Assembly: GCA_003454665.1 (NCBI GenBank)
Contig: DMKB01000336.1
Span: 1-14,892, forward strand
DNA from: Nitrospiraceae bacterium
GTDB taxonomy: Bacteria; Nitrospirota; UBA9217
Direction: 5' to 3'
DNA length: 14,892 bases
The notes beneath the pieces are model-generated. The model was not told the origin of the DNA and did no database searches. It worked only from the letters and a program-made list of their open reading frames with translations. This document shows positions 1 through 7,022 of the stretch, piece after piece; the stretch's first letter is position 1; every line of letters starts with the position of its first letter. The translations under genes were made by a program, and so were the position numbers.

Positions 1-901
1 TCACCAGATGGGCGAAGAAGCCGGTGAAGGGAAGGAACACCAAGGATATGATCACGCTGAACAGCGTATGGGCGTTTGCTATCTGACGGGACAGGTCCGC
101 TGCCGTCAGCTGCACAAGGCTGGAAAAGTATGGGAAAAAGGGCAAAAAAAGCGCCACGCCGGCCACCTTGAACAGGACATGGGCCCATGCCACGCGCCGC
201 GCTTCAACGGGCGACCGCAGACTCGCCAGGACCGCCGTGGAACAGGTGCCGATGTTCGCGCCGAAGATTATATAGATGGCGGCGTCGAGGGGTATCAGCC
301 CGTGCACGGCGAGGGCCAGGGCGATGCCGAGGGTGGCGGCGCTGCTCTGGATAAGGGCCGTCAGTGCCGCGGCGAGGAGTATGCCCATGAAGGGCGTTCC
401 CACCAGGGCGATGAGAACCTGCCGGAACAGGTCACTGTCCCGGAGCGGGGCCATGGCATCGGACATGAGCTTCAGCGACAGGAACACAAACCCGAATCCG
501 AGCAGCCCGGAGCCGATGTTTCTGTACAGGTGTCTCTTGGTAAATAAAACGAAGGCCAGTCCCGTACCGATGAGTATGATCGCGTAATCGTAAACCCGGA
601 AGGCGATGAGCTGGACCGTGATGGTCGTCCCGATGTCCGCGCCCAGAATCACGGCAAGGCTCTGGCGAAAGCTCATGAGTCCCGCGCTCACAAAGCCCAC
701 GAGCATGACCGACGTGGCGCTGCTGGACTGGATCAGACCCGTAATAAACGCGCCGGTGCCGACGGCAGTCAGCCGGTTGCTCGTGAGCGAGTGAAGCAGG
801 GAGCGGATCTTCGGACCGGCAGCCTGCTGCAGGCCGTCATTCACCATCTTGATGCCATAGAGGAGGAGGAGTATCCCGCCGAAGAGGTTTAAATAGATCA
901 T
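1..901 (-). CDS. Na+/phosphate cotransporter, NptA/PNaS family (3' end beyond window)
   Basis: The reverse strand gives 300 in-frame residues with no stop before the left edge, so the C-terminal part is missing. The protein is very hydrophobic. It carries the two inverted-repeat signatures of type II Na+/Pi cotransporters: QSSSATS (residues 58-64) followed by GADIGTTIT (87-95), then QSSAAT (185-190) followed by GANIGTCST (214-222). A later IANAHTLFSV stretch (274-283) is also typical of the family. Members carry out sodium-coupled phosphate movement across the inner membrane, and many bacterial ones end in a PhoU-like domain that would lie outside this window. The ATG at 901 is the first start after an in-frame TGA and has AAGGA seven bases upstream. 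The gene is co-directional with the nucleotidyltransferase gene but separated by about 150 bases, so it may have its own promoter. Family assignment is firm; the ion and substrate are inferred from the family. Confidence 0.93.
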   Translation of the reverse strand, partial: MIYLNLFGGILLLLYGIKMVNDGLQQAAGPKIRSLLHSLTSNRLTAVGTGAFITGLIQSSSATSVMLVGFVSAGLMSFRQSLAVILGADIGTTITVQLIAFRVYDYAIILIGTGLAFVLFTKRHLYRNIGSGLLGFGFVFLSLKLMSDAMAPLRDSDLFRQVLIALVGTPFMGILLAAALTALIQSSAATLGIALALAVHGLIPLDAAIYIIFGANIGTCSTAVLASLRSPVEARRVAWAHVLFKVAGVALFLPFFPYFSSLVQLTAADLSRQIANAHTLFSVIISLVFLPFTGFFAHLV

Positions 902-1016
902 GCCGTTGTCCTTAATAATACAAGCGATGCATCACAGAACGTACAGATGGTCATAAGGAACAGGAAACCACGAGACCTCTGCGTCATTTTTTCCACGATT
1001 CTCTGTTCATCACTAT

Positions 1017-1045
1017 ACTATGCCCAAAAATTCGCCCATCGTCAA
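1017..1045 (-). promoter_or_regulatory. Possible sigma-70 promoter for the Na+/Pi cotransporter gene
   Basis: On the minus strand TTGACG (1045-1040) and CATAGT (1022-1017) are separated by 17 bases, matching the -35 and -10 consensus at 5/6 and 4/6 positions. The site lies just beyond the stop codon of the nucleotidyltransferase gene and about 115 bases upstream of the transporter start. I saw no intrinsic terminator in the gap, so read-through from upstream is equally possible. Confidence 0.3.
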
Positions 1046-1054
1046 TCGAAATTG

Positions 1055-3676
1055 TTATCTCGTGCCGGACAGGCCCTTGACATAGGCCAGTTCCTCGTCC
1101 CGGTTCCTCACCTCACCATCGAGCTTGGCGTCCAGGAGACCCGTCAGGATCTTCTTGTACCGTGGTCCCGGGGGTATTCCCAGCGCTTTCAGGTCGTCAC
1201 CGGTGATCGTCACCGTTACTTCACGGAGGCGCGTTAAATAGAGGGAAATGTATTTTTTTGCCGACTCTTTCTTCGCCTTGGCCATCATCAGAAGGATGGT
1301 CTCGATCTCCAGGGGCTGCAGAAGGTCGTGCACGCGGCTCGGCAACAGGCGCGGGCTCCGGTAGAGTTCATACAGCACGTCCCGGTATCGGCCCCGTGCC
1401 TCGGTCATGCGTGTCCGTATGCGCGGCGGTACCGCGAGCAGCTCCAGTGTTTCCGCGGCAGCAGCTTCCTTCAGGCGGTCGAGGAGGCCGAGGAAATAGA
1501 CAAACCACTTCTCGGTCTTGATATCGAGGTAGATAAGCTTGAACCACGTAAAGGTCTCTCCGATATCGGCAAAGAGCCTCTCCATCTCTTTCGACGCTTT
1601 CAGTCCCGGGTGGATGAACTTGAGTAGGTCCAGTTCCTTCATCCGCTTCAGGACCTTGAGCGGATCAGCCTCGGAGAACAGCAGCACGAGCTCGGCGTAG
1701 ATCCGCTCGCCCGCCAGTTTCGTAAAGAGCTTCATGCCCACGGCGGTCTTGACCAGGTTCCGGGTGTGCTTGCTCATCTGGAAATCGAAGCGCTGCTCGA
1801 AACGGATGGCCCGGAAGACCCGTGTCGGGTCCTCGACGAAGGACAGGTTGTGGAGAATGCGGATATTCTTCTCCTTGATGTCCCGCTGACCGCCGAAAAA
1901 ATCGAGGAGTTCACCGTAGCGACGCCGGTTCAGCCGCACGGCGAGGGTGTTGACCGTGAAATCCCGCCGATAGAGGTCCTTTTTGATGGAGGAAAGTTCC
2001 ACCGTAGGCAAAGCAGCGGGAGATTCGTAGTATTCGAGCCTGGCCGTGGCGATATCGAGTTTCAGACCCTCCGGGAGAATGACCACGGCGGTCCCGAATT
2101 TCTGGTGCGACTTCATCCGGCCGCCGAGCTTCTTCAGAAGCATGCCGGCGAAGGTGATGCCGTCACCCTCCACGACGATGTCGATGTCCAGGTTCATGAC
2201 GCGCAGGAACAGGTCGCGCACGATCCCGCCGACGAGGTACACGTTAAAGCCCGCCTCATCAGCCACCTCGCCCACGGCCCTGAGAATATCCCGCACCCCC
2301 TGCGGTACCCGCTCCTCGATCATCCCCCTCACTTTCCTCGTGGAATGAGCTTCGAAATCAGGGGCCCCGGGCGCCTCCGCGAGCCGTTCCTCATGGAGGG
2401 AGCGCAGAAGGTCTGTCCGGGTAATGGCGCCCACGAGGGCGCCGTCGCGTTCAAATACGGGCATGAAACGCTGGCGCTCGCCGATCATGATCTTCTCCAC
2501 CTGCCCCATCGGCATCTCGCGCGTTGCCGAGGGAATGCCCGTGGTCATGAACCCGTCGACCTTCTGGTCCGCGAAATCGTGGAAGAGGGCCTTCTGCACC
2601 ACCTCACGGGTAATGATGCCGAGAAAACGCTTCCCGCTCACCACAGGCAGCACATTCACGCTGAACCGGGTCATGGCCTCGCTCGCTTCACTCACGGTGC
2701 TGCCCGAGGGAATGGTCTTGACCGGAGCGGTCATGATCTCTCCCGCCGCTCTCCCGGGCTTGATATGCCCCTTCAGAACGTCTATCAGGCGTTCTTTTGC
2801 CTGGAGATACGTCATGTCCCTCACCGAGGCCGAGGCAGCGGACGGATGCCCCCCGCCGCCCAGTTCCTCGAGTACCTGCCCGGCATTCACCTCCGGTATC
2901 CGGCACCTGCCGATGACGTGCGTCTTGTCGCCCATCTGGACCACGAGGAACAGCACGTCCAGGCTTTCCATGTCCCGGAGCTTGTGCGCCAGGTTGGCCA
3001 CGTCAGGCACAAAATGGCCCGTGGCCATTGCGGCGATCACCACAGTGACGCCGTTGATATCGTAGGTCTTCGCCGCCTTGATCAGGTCGTTCAGGACCGA
3101 GATCTGCTCGGCCGTCAGCTCCCGGGAAATAAAATCAGACACCACGTTCAGGTTTGCGCCGAGGGATATGAGGTACCCCGCGGCCCGGGCGTCCCGCTCC
3201 GTCGTCGAGACGAAAGTGAGCGAACCGGTCTCTTCATAGATGCCGAGAGCGAATATCGTTGCTTCGAGCGGGGAGATCGGGATTTCTCTCTCCCGCAGCA
3301 GCTCCACCATCAGCGTCGTCGTGGCCCCGACATCTGCCACTTCCTCGACGTCTCCCCTGATGTCGCCTTCCGCCGCGGGATGATGGTCGTAAATATGAAC
3401 GGAAAGCCCCTGCCTGCCGAGTGCCCCCTGGAGCTTGCCGAGCCGGGCAGGATGCCTGTTGTCCACGATGATAAGCCTGGTGATGGTGTCCACGTCAACG
3501 CTTTTGAGGCGCTTCACCTCCACGGCATAGAGGGTGGATTCGAGAAAAAAATCGCGCATGCTCTTCTCCTGGGAGCCGGGAAAGACCAGGGAGGCACCGG
3601 GATAGAGCTTCTTCGCCGCCACCATGGAGGCAAGGGCGTCAAAGTCAGCGTTCGTATGGCTGGTGATGATTTCCAT
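1055..3676 (-). CDS. DHH phosphoesterase-CBS-tRNA nucleotidyltransferase/poly(A) polymerase fusion
   Basis: This 873-residue protein has three parts. The N-terminus is a DHH/DHHA1 phosphoesterase: HTNADFDA (residues 7-14), VD at 71-72, DHH at 97-99 and GGGGHPSAAS at 273-282. Next come two CBS domains (about 314-365 and 373-428). The C-terminal half is a class II nucleotidyltransferase: LVGGIVRD (481-488), the metal-binding DIDIVVEG (497-504), RRDFTVNTLA (570-579) and EDPTRVFRAIRF (615-626), then a helical RNA-binding tail. The same layout is known from Aquifex and Geobacter relatives, where separate CC-adding and A-adding enzymes mature tRNA 3' ends. This could be an A-adding enzyme, a full CCA-adding enzyme or a poly(A) polymerase; sequence inspection alone does not decide. 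The DHH part probably acts on short RNA or nucleotide substrates. I chose the ATG at 3676 because the conserved domain begins there. An in-frame ATG at 3715 would add 13 residues encoded by the AT-rich repeat. Neither start has a clear Shine-Dalgarno sequence. Confidence 0.93.
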   Translation of the reverse strand: MEIITSHTNADFDALASMVAAKKLYPGASLVFPGSQEKSMRDFFLESTLYAVEVKRLKSVDVDTITRLIIVDNRHPARLGKLQGALGRQGLSVHIYDHHPAAEGDIRGDVEEVADVGATTTLMVELLREREIPISPLEATIFALGIYEETGSLTFVSTTERDARAAGYLISLGANLNVVSDFISRELTAEQISVLNDLIKAAKTYDINGVTVVIAAMATGHFVPDVANLAHKLRDMESLDVLFLVVQMGDKTHVIGRCRIPEVNAGQVLEELGGGGHPSAASASVRDMTYLQAKERLIDVLKGHIKPGRAAGEIMTAPVKTIPSGSTVSEASEAMTRFSVNVLPVVSGKRFLGIITREVVQKALFHDFADQKVDGFMTTGIPSATREMPMGQVEKIMIGERQRFMPVFERDGALVGAITRTDLLRSLHEERLAEAPGAPDFEAHSTRKVRGMIEERVPQGVRDILRAVGEVADEAGFNVYLVGGIVRDLFLRVMNLDIDIVVEGDGITFAGMLLKKLGGRMKSHQKFGTAVVILPEGLKLDIATARLEYYESPAALPTVELSSIKKDLYRRDFTVNTLAVRLNRRRYGELLDFFGGQRDIKEKNIRILHNLSFVEDPTRVFRAIRFEQRFDFQMSKHTRNLVKTAVGMKLFTKLAGERIYAELVLLFSEADPLKVLKRMKELDLLKFIHPGLKASKEMERLFADIGETFTWFKLIYLDIKTEKWFVYFLGLLDRLKEAAAAETLELLAVPPRIRTRMTEARGRYRDVLYELYRSPRLLPSRVHDLLQPLEIETILLMMAKAKKESAKKYISLYLTRLREVTVTITGDDLKALGIPPGPRYKKILTGLLDAKLDGEVRNRDEELAYVKGLSGTR

Positions 3677-3863
3677 AAATTGGGGAAATAACAAATCACA
3701 AAAAACAAATTTCAAATAAAGGGATAATTACCAAACAACAAATAACAACTCTCAAATAATGATCCATGACCAACTTTCAAGATTCATTTTGTTTGCTTTT
3801 TTGATATTGAAATTTGGAATTTATTTGTAATTTGTCTTTTGTCATTTGGAATTTATCTTTCCC
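3677..3863. repeat. AT-rich imperfect inverted-repeat spacer
   Basis: The whole gap between xerD and the nucleotidyltransferase gene is very AT-rich and low in complexity, unlike the GC-rich genes on both sides. Its left half is dominated by CAAAT/ACAAAT words and its right half by ATTTG/ATTTGG words, so the halves are broadly inverted copies; for example AAATTTCAA near 3708 pairs with TTGAAATTT near 3806. The 13-mer ATTTGGAATTTAT occurs twice in direct orientation, at 3812-3824 and 3844-3856. The transcript could fold into a long weak hairpin. I recall similar sequence in intergenic regions of deltaproteobacterial genomes, but this was not checked by search. Confidence 0.6.
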
Positions 3864-4748
3864 TTATCCTCTCGGATGATACTGCTCATGGATCCGCTTC
3901 AGCCGCTCCCGCGACACATGCGTGTATATCTGGGTCGTGGAAATGTCCGAATGGCCGAGCATGGCCTGGACCGCCCGAAGGTCCGCCCCGTTGTCCAGGA
4001 GGTGCGTGGCAAAGGAGTGGCGCAGGGTGTGGGGCGAGATACTCTGGGTGATACCGGCTGTTCGCGCGTATGTCTTTATTCGCTCCCAGAACATCTGGCG
4101 CGTTATTTGCCGCCGCTTCGAGCTGATAAAGAGGGACGAGGACTCCTTCCCCTTCAGCAGCGCCGGTCTCCCCCTGTCCAGGTAGTCCTGTATCACAACC
4201 GCCGCGACCTCGCCCATGGGAACTGCCCGTTCCTTGGAACCCTTCCCGAGGACCACGAGAAAACCGCGCTCAAGGTTGATGTCCGGCAGAGCGAGGCCCA
4301 CCAGCTCGCTGACGCGAAGCCCCGTGGCGTAGAGCAGTTCGAGCATGGCCTTGTCCCGCAGCCCGATGGACGTGGTAATGTCCGGCTGGCGCAGGAGCGT
4401 CTCCACGTCCGTGCTGTTCAGTGTCCTGGGAAGGCGCTTCCAGCCCCGGGGCGTCTCGATATTCATTGTCGGGTCAGCCTGCGCCAGTCTGTCGATCATG
4501 AGGTATTTGTGAAACCCCCGGACTGCCGAGAGCGTCCGCGCGATGGACGGCGTCGCAATGCCCCGTGAAGTCAGGCTGCCGAGAAAGGAGACCACGTCGT
4601 CGGATTGAATATCGTCGGGCCCCTTTTTCCCCTTCATGAAGAGGCCGTATTTCTGCAAGTCCCGTTCATAGGACACGACGGTATTCGCCGAGAGGCCTTT
4701 CTCCACTGCCAGGTAGTTGAGGAATTTCTTGAATAAGTCTTCGTCCAT
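3864..4748 (-). CDS. xerD: Tyrosine recombinase XerD/XerC-like
   Basis: This 294-residue protein is full length for the Xer family (about 300). The N-terminal SAM-like core-binding domain covers residues 1-90. The C-terminal catalytic domain holds all the active-site residues: Arg145 in ATGLRVSEL, Lys172 in GKGSKER, His240 and Arg243 in HTLRHSFATHLL, His266 in LGHSDISTTQ, and the nucleophile Tyr275 in IYTHV. Xer proteins resolve chromosome dimers at dif sites with FtsK. XerC and XerD are hard to separate by eye, so the symbol is tentative. The surrounding gene context is chromosomal, with no integrase-type attachment site or phage genes, which favours the housekeeping role. The ATG at 4748 places the conserved N-terminus correctly, but no convincing ribosome binding site precedes it. 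The gene probably heads a transcript that continues through the AT-rich spacer into the nucleotidyltransferase gene. Confidence 0.93.
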   Translation of the reverse strand: MDEDLFKKFLNYLAVEKGLSANTVVSYERDLQKYGLFMKGKKGPDDIQSDDVVSFLGSLTSRGIATPSIARTLSAVRGFHKYLMIDRLAQADPTMNIETPRGWKRLPRTLNSTDVETLLRQPDITTSIGLRDKAMLELLYATGLRVSELVGLALPDINLERGFLVVLGKGSKERAVPMGEVAAVVIQDYLDRGRPALLKGKESSSLFISSKRRQITRQMFWERIKTYARTAGITQSISPHTLRHSFATHLLDNGADLRAVQAMLGHSDISTTQIYTHVSRERLKRIHEQYHPRG

Positions 4749-4790
4749 GGTATACCGGTTACGCGTAAAAGCAGAAACTTATTTACATTC

Positions 4791-4890
4791 TTAGCCACAG
4801 AGTACGCAGAGAACACAGAGAAATGGAGAATTTTTTTTATTTCTTAACAAACAAGCTTTCCTCGGAGTCCTCTGAGATCTCGGTGGCTTA
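4791..4890. repeat. Imperfect inverted repeat with CCACAGAG-type arms
   Basis: The left arm at 4791-4820 (beginning TTAGCCACAGAG) and the reverse complement of the right arm at 4861-4890 (beginning TAAGCCACCGAG) agree at 22 of 30 positions. They enclose a 40-base centre with an eight-T run. The element sits 43 bases upstream of the xerD start codon. The arms resemble a widespread intergenic repeat type of environmental Gram-negative genomes; that likeness is from memory. Confidence 0.65.
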
Positions 4891-5052
4891 ATGTCTGTTC
4901 TGCTCCGGGTAATAACCCTTTTTCTTGTTTAATTTTATGCTATTACAGCAGAAAAATCAAGTTATGTCAAATGAATATCCCCTGCTCATAGTCAGTACAA
5001 TTCAGGCTGTTGAAAAAGTTTTTTCCTGTCTTTGCGAGGAGATCCCTCGTTT

Positions 5053-5183
5053 GTCATTGCGAGCCGAAGGCGAAGCAATCTCGGTTTGTATCGCTCGGGA
5101 TAAACTCCGCAATCTCACAGTTAAACAAATCAATGAGTGAGAGATTGCCGCGTCGTCCTGTCAAGACGGCACCTCGCAATGAC
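5053..5183. repeat. Inverted-repeat element with GTCATTGCGAG ends
   Basis: The outer ends GTCATTGCGAG (5053-5063) and CTCGCAATGAC (5173-5183) are perfect 11-base inverted copies. A second inner pair, GCAATCTC (5075-5082) and GAGATTGC (5141-5148), is also perfect. Material between the pairs differs in the two arms (20-25 bases each) and the centre is about 58 bases. A partial extra copy, TTTGCGAGGAGATCCC, precedes the left arm at 5031-5046. Nothing in it codes for protein, so it looks like a non-autonomous palindromic repeat of the kind often scattered through bacterial chromosomes. Confidence 0.65.
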
Positions 5184-5214
5184 GTCAGGGGAAATTTAAA
5201 CGACTATGATTCGA

Positions 5215-5243
5215 TTGACATTCTCCCCTGAAATTACTATTCT
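5215..5243 (+). promoter_or_regulatory. Possible sigma-70 promoter upstream of the orphan lipoprotein
   Basis: A perfect TTGACA (5215-5220) is followed after exactly 17 bases by TATTCT (5238-5243, 4/6 match to TATAAT). It faces the lipoprotein gene but lies about 350 bases upstream, just past the inverted repeat. The nearer TTGACT at 5521 has only a poor -10 partner. The hexamers alone do not prove activity. Confidence 0.35.
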
Positions 5244-5597
5244 GAACCTACATATCCTAACGCAGGAAAATGTAGTTACCTGGGGCATGGCTCAGGCTGT
5301 GCCCAACCTCAAATGTAGCATTACCCCGAAAATCAACTCTCCCACAATAATCCTCCTAATCTTATGCAATCGATTATCACAAGATGAAAGTACCAGTGAC
5401 AATGCGGGAAGCATGTATATCAGGGACGTTGGCGTATAGCTTGACATTGTCGTTGGGCGATTTAATCCACTTAAAATCAGCGCAAACACTTTGTAGGCCA
5501 GATACACTTCTAGAATACCCTTGACTTTTTTAAAAAGTATGCTTTGATTGATGGAAAGAATTGGCATATTAATCTGTTGAAGGGAGAATACAACTCG

Positions 5598-6080
5598 ATG
5601 AAATATTTAATCATTATTAGAGTTTTCGTATTGATAGTAGCTGCGATTTCCTTATTAACAGCGTGCGAAAAAAGCCCGGAAGAGAGAATGAAGTCGGATA
5701 TTGAAATAATGGTAAAAAAAGCCCCAAAGCCTTTCGTTGATAACGTAGTCGACTTCTGCGGTAGATATGGTAAAGCCCTTGCCATACCCTTTCTGATGGG
5801 TAAAAAGCAGGGCCAGACGGCAAGTATGAATTTGAAAAAGGCGGATGAGTTGGACATTTATAAATTATGGGTGATGGGTGAGGACGACGAAGAGCGTTTG
5901 TTATATTCAAATTTAGTTATTGCTACTCGCGAAGCCGTTAATGAAATATACAATAAAGATATTATTTTTCCGGCTAAGGCAAATAAGGTAATTTCGCGTT
6001 GGTGCACTTACAAAATATTAGGGGTTGACCCATCAGGGGAAACCGCACTTTATTGGGGCGATAACTTTAAGTGGAAATAA
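5598..6080 (+). CDS. Putative lipoprotein of unknown function
   Basis: This 160-residue product starts with a lipoprotein signal: basic and hydrophobic residues 3-19, then a lipobox LTAC with the acylated cysteine at position 23. The mature part is charged and mostly soluble, containing cysteines 23, 59 and 134, an Asp/Glu-rich GEDDEER stretch, and the ending YWGDNFKWK. I do not recognise the family. The ATG at 5598 is preferred to one 54 bases upstream because the lipobox then lies at the normal distance and GGGAGA precedes it by about ten bases. It is the only supported plus-strand gene in the window, and its codons are visibly AT-richer than those of its neighbours. Repeats lie on both sides and two hairpins follow it, suggesting a horizontally acquired or recently inserted gene. 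The lipoprotein call is well supported; no role can be given. Confidence 0.75.
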   Translation: MKYLIIIRVFVLIVAAISLLTACEKSPEERMKSDIEIMVKKAPKPFVDNVVDFCGRYGKALAIPFLMGKKQGQTASMNLKKADELDIYKLWVMGEDDEERLLYSNLVIATREAVNEIYNKDIIFPAKANKVISRWCTYKILGVDPSGETALYWGDNFKWK

Positions 6081-6101
6081 GGTATATAAACGTAACAGGA
6101 A

Positions 6102-6123
6102 GTCACGCTATGTTTGGCGTGAC
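6102..6123 (+). other. Small perfect hairpin downstream of lipoprotein gene
   Basis: GTCACGC (6102-6108) and GCGTGAC (6117-6123) form a perfect 7-base stem with an 8-base loop, 22 bases after the lipoprotein stop codon. No T-run follows, so it is not a canonical intrinsic terminator by itself. It may protect the transcript 3' end or act together with the next hairpin. Confidence 0.4.
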
Positions 6124-6145
6124 CCGCTTGATAAATTTCTGAGAG

Positions 6146-6187
6146 AAGTGAACTATCACGCCCCAAGGAGCGGGGTAGTTCACTTTT
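6146..6187 (+). terminator. Probable intrinsic terminator of the orphan lipoprotein gene
   Basis: AAGTGAACTA (6146-6155) pairs perfectly with TAGTTCACTT (6176-6185). CCCC (6161-6164) and GGGG (6172-6175) extend the stem inside a 5-base bulge, leaving a 7-base loop. A short TTTT (6184-6187) follows. The T-run is weak, but the stem is long and lies about 65 bases past the lipoprotein stop. A stem this symmetric could also stop minus-strand transcription from the pilin side. Confidence 0.55.
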
Positions 6188-6230
6188 AATGCATTGAATT
6201 TCTTCGCGCTCCAAGTGGCAGCTTCTGATT

Positions 6231-6261
6231 TTAGGCTATTCGTGACCTTCGTGGTGAAAAA
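6231..6261. repeat. Possible fragment of a dispersed CTTCGTGGTG-type repeat
   Basis: The stretch contains TTCGTGACCTTCGTGGTG, which resembles a motif I recall as dispersed intergenic sequence, often together with CCACAGAG-type arms like those at 4791-4890. No partner arm is visible nearby, so it would be a single-arm remnant. Evidence is resemblance only. Confidence 0.3.
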
Positions 6262-6410
6262 GATCTTTACTTCGCCCTTCCCGTCTTTACCCCGCCATGG
6301 TGGGTTTGCCCGGCTTGGGTGTCTGGTATCAAAACGCTCACTACGTTTTTTGTACGGGAAGCCTTTGGCGTCTGGCCTCGTGCGGCCATCGTTTTATGAG
6401 CGAGACAGCC

Positions 6411-7022
6411 TTATTGTTCCGTGCACGTATTCGTACTGTCGTCCCAGATACCCTCTCGCAAAGTGTTCGTTGCAATGATGATGCACTTCCAGAATTTCAC
6501 CCGTTGATGCCCTATCACGAGGATATAATCCGGACCAAGCGTCCAATCGAACTTTCGCGGCAGCCCGAATCGGTCAAAAATGAGCACATCATCGGCAAGT
6601 ACGTTGGCGGGAACCACCAGCACGCCGTCGCCGTCCCTGCTCCGCATGATCTCGATAGACGAGGGAACGGTTTTTGTTTGTACGTCCCCCTCCTCCGGCT
6701 TCGATCCGGCACAGGTGTCGATTTCGTACTCAAAGTCGTTGTCGCAGTCATTGAACTTGAACGCAACATACGAAGAGGTATCAACAAACCGAACCCCTGC
6801 CCCCCGCATTTGCGCAACGGCGGCCGACGATCCTTTGGTCTTCGCATCCACCCGGGCCTGCTGAAGGTCCGCCAGAAGTTCCTTGGTGACGCTCGAAACC
6901 CGGGCCTTCCGGATATTGTCCGTGCTCAACGCCACCATGGCCGCGAGGATGGCAATAATCCCGACTATGACGAGAAGTTCCGTTATGGTAAATCCACGCT
7001 CATTTTTGATCTTCAGCATCAT
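6411..7022 (-). CDS. FimU/FimT/GspH-type type IV pseudopilin (minor pilin)
   Basis: This 203-residue protein begins with a class III signal: a short leader ending NERG, cleavage before Phe11, then FTITELLVIVGIIAILAAM. Glu15 corresponds to the Glu5 of mature pilins needed for assembly. Residues 45-80 (ELLADLQQARVDAKTKGS followed by AVAQMRGAGVRF) match the start of the FimT/GspH periplasmic domain, and IFDRFGLP (148-155) is also typical. Four cysteines (93, 104, 180, 200) could form two disulfides. Such minor pilins sit at the pilus tip and help prime assembly with PilV, PilW, PilX and PilY1. Two adjacent ATGs (7022, 7019) are possible; the second has slightly better spacing from GGGAG. It lies 388 bases after the Ig-lipoprotein gene with a sigma-54-like promoter between, so it is probably transcribed at least partly on its own. 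Confidence 0.88.
   Translation of the reverse strand: MMLKIKNERGFTITELLVIVGIIAILAAMVALSTDNIRKARVSSVTKELLADLQQARVDAKTKGSSAAVAQMRGAGVRFVDTSSYVAFKFNDCDNDFEYEIDTCAGSKPEEGDVQTKTVPSSIEIMRSRDGDGVLVVPANVLADDVLIFDRFGLPRKFDWTLGPDYILVIGHQRVKFWKCIIIATNTLREGIWDDSTNTCTEQ

Larger units (their letters stand above)
4749..5597. other. 849-base gene-free region rich in inverted repeats
   Basis: No convincing gene is present between the divergent starts of xerD and the orphan lipoprotein gene. The interval holds two inverted-repeat elements (listed separately), a possible plus-strand promoter at 5215-5243, and an AT-rich stretch before the lipoprotein start. It also contains an 8-base inverted pair TCAGGGGA (5185-5192) / TCCCCTGA (5224-5231) and a 15-base palindrome ACTTTTTTAAAAAGT (5524-5538) just upstream of the lipoprotein gene, which could be an operator. 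A 91-codon reverse-strand reading frame at 5292-5567 resembles nothing I know and is not called. Confidence 0.55.
6081..6410. other. Gene-free interval with two hairpins and a repeat-like fragment
   Basis: Two hairpins (listed separately) follow the lipoprotein stop. Further right is a repeat-like fragment at 6231-6261 and a short hairpin AAAACG (6331-6336) / CGTTTT (6344-6349). The last is a weak candidate terminator for the pseudopilin gene reading in from the right. Reading frames here on the plus strand have no recognisable content and partly overlap the pseudopilin gene in antisense. I see no gene. Confidence 0.5.

Noticed and set aside
1766..3691. 641-codon plus-strand reading frame
   Set aside because: It is antisense to the nucleotidyltransferase gene, whose domains are all recognisable. 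The antisense product is His/Pro/Arg-rich without any family signature, as expected from GC-biased codons on the other strand.
3864..4748. Phage or genomic-island integrase
   Set aside because: The protein has the length and motif spacing of housekeeping Xer recombinases, and no tRNA, attachment site or phage gene lies next to it.
5433..5465. Possible integron attC site near GTTGGCG and GTTGGGC
   Set aside because: The two GTTRRRY-like words are not arranged with the inverted RYYYAAC partners of an attC site, and no such site follows the lipoprotein stop codon.
5292..5567. 91-codon minus-strand reading frame with hydrophobic segments
   Set aside because: No known family, no clear ribosome binding site, and it lies in a repeat-rich gap; hydrophobicity alone is common in AT-rich noncoding sequence.
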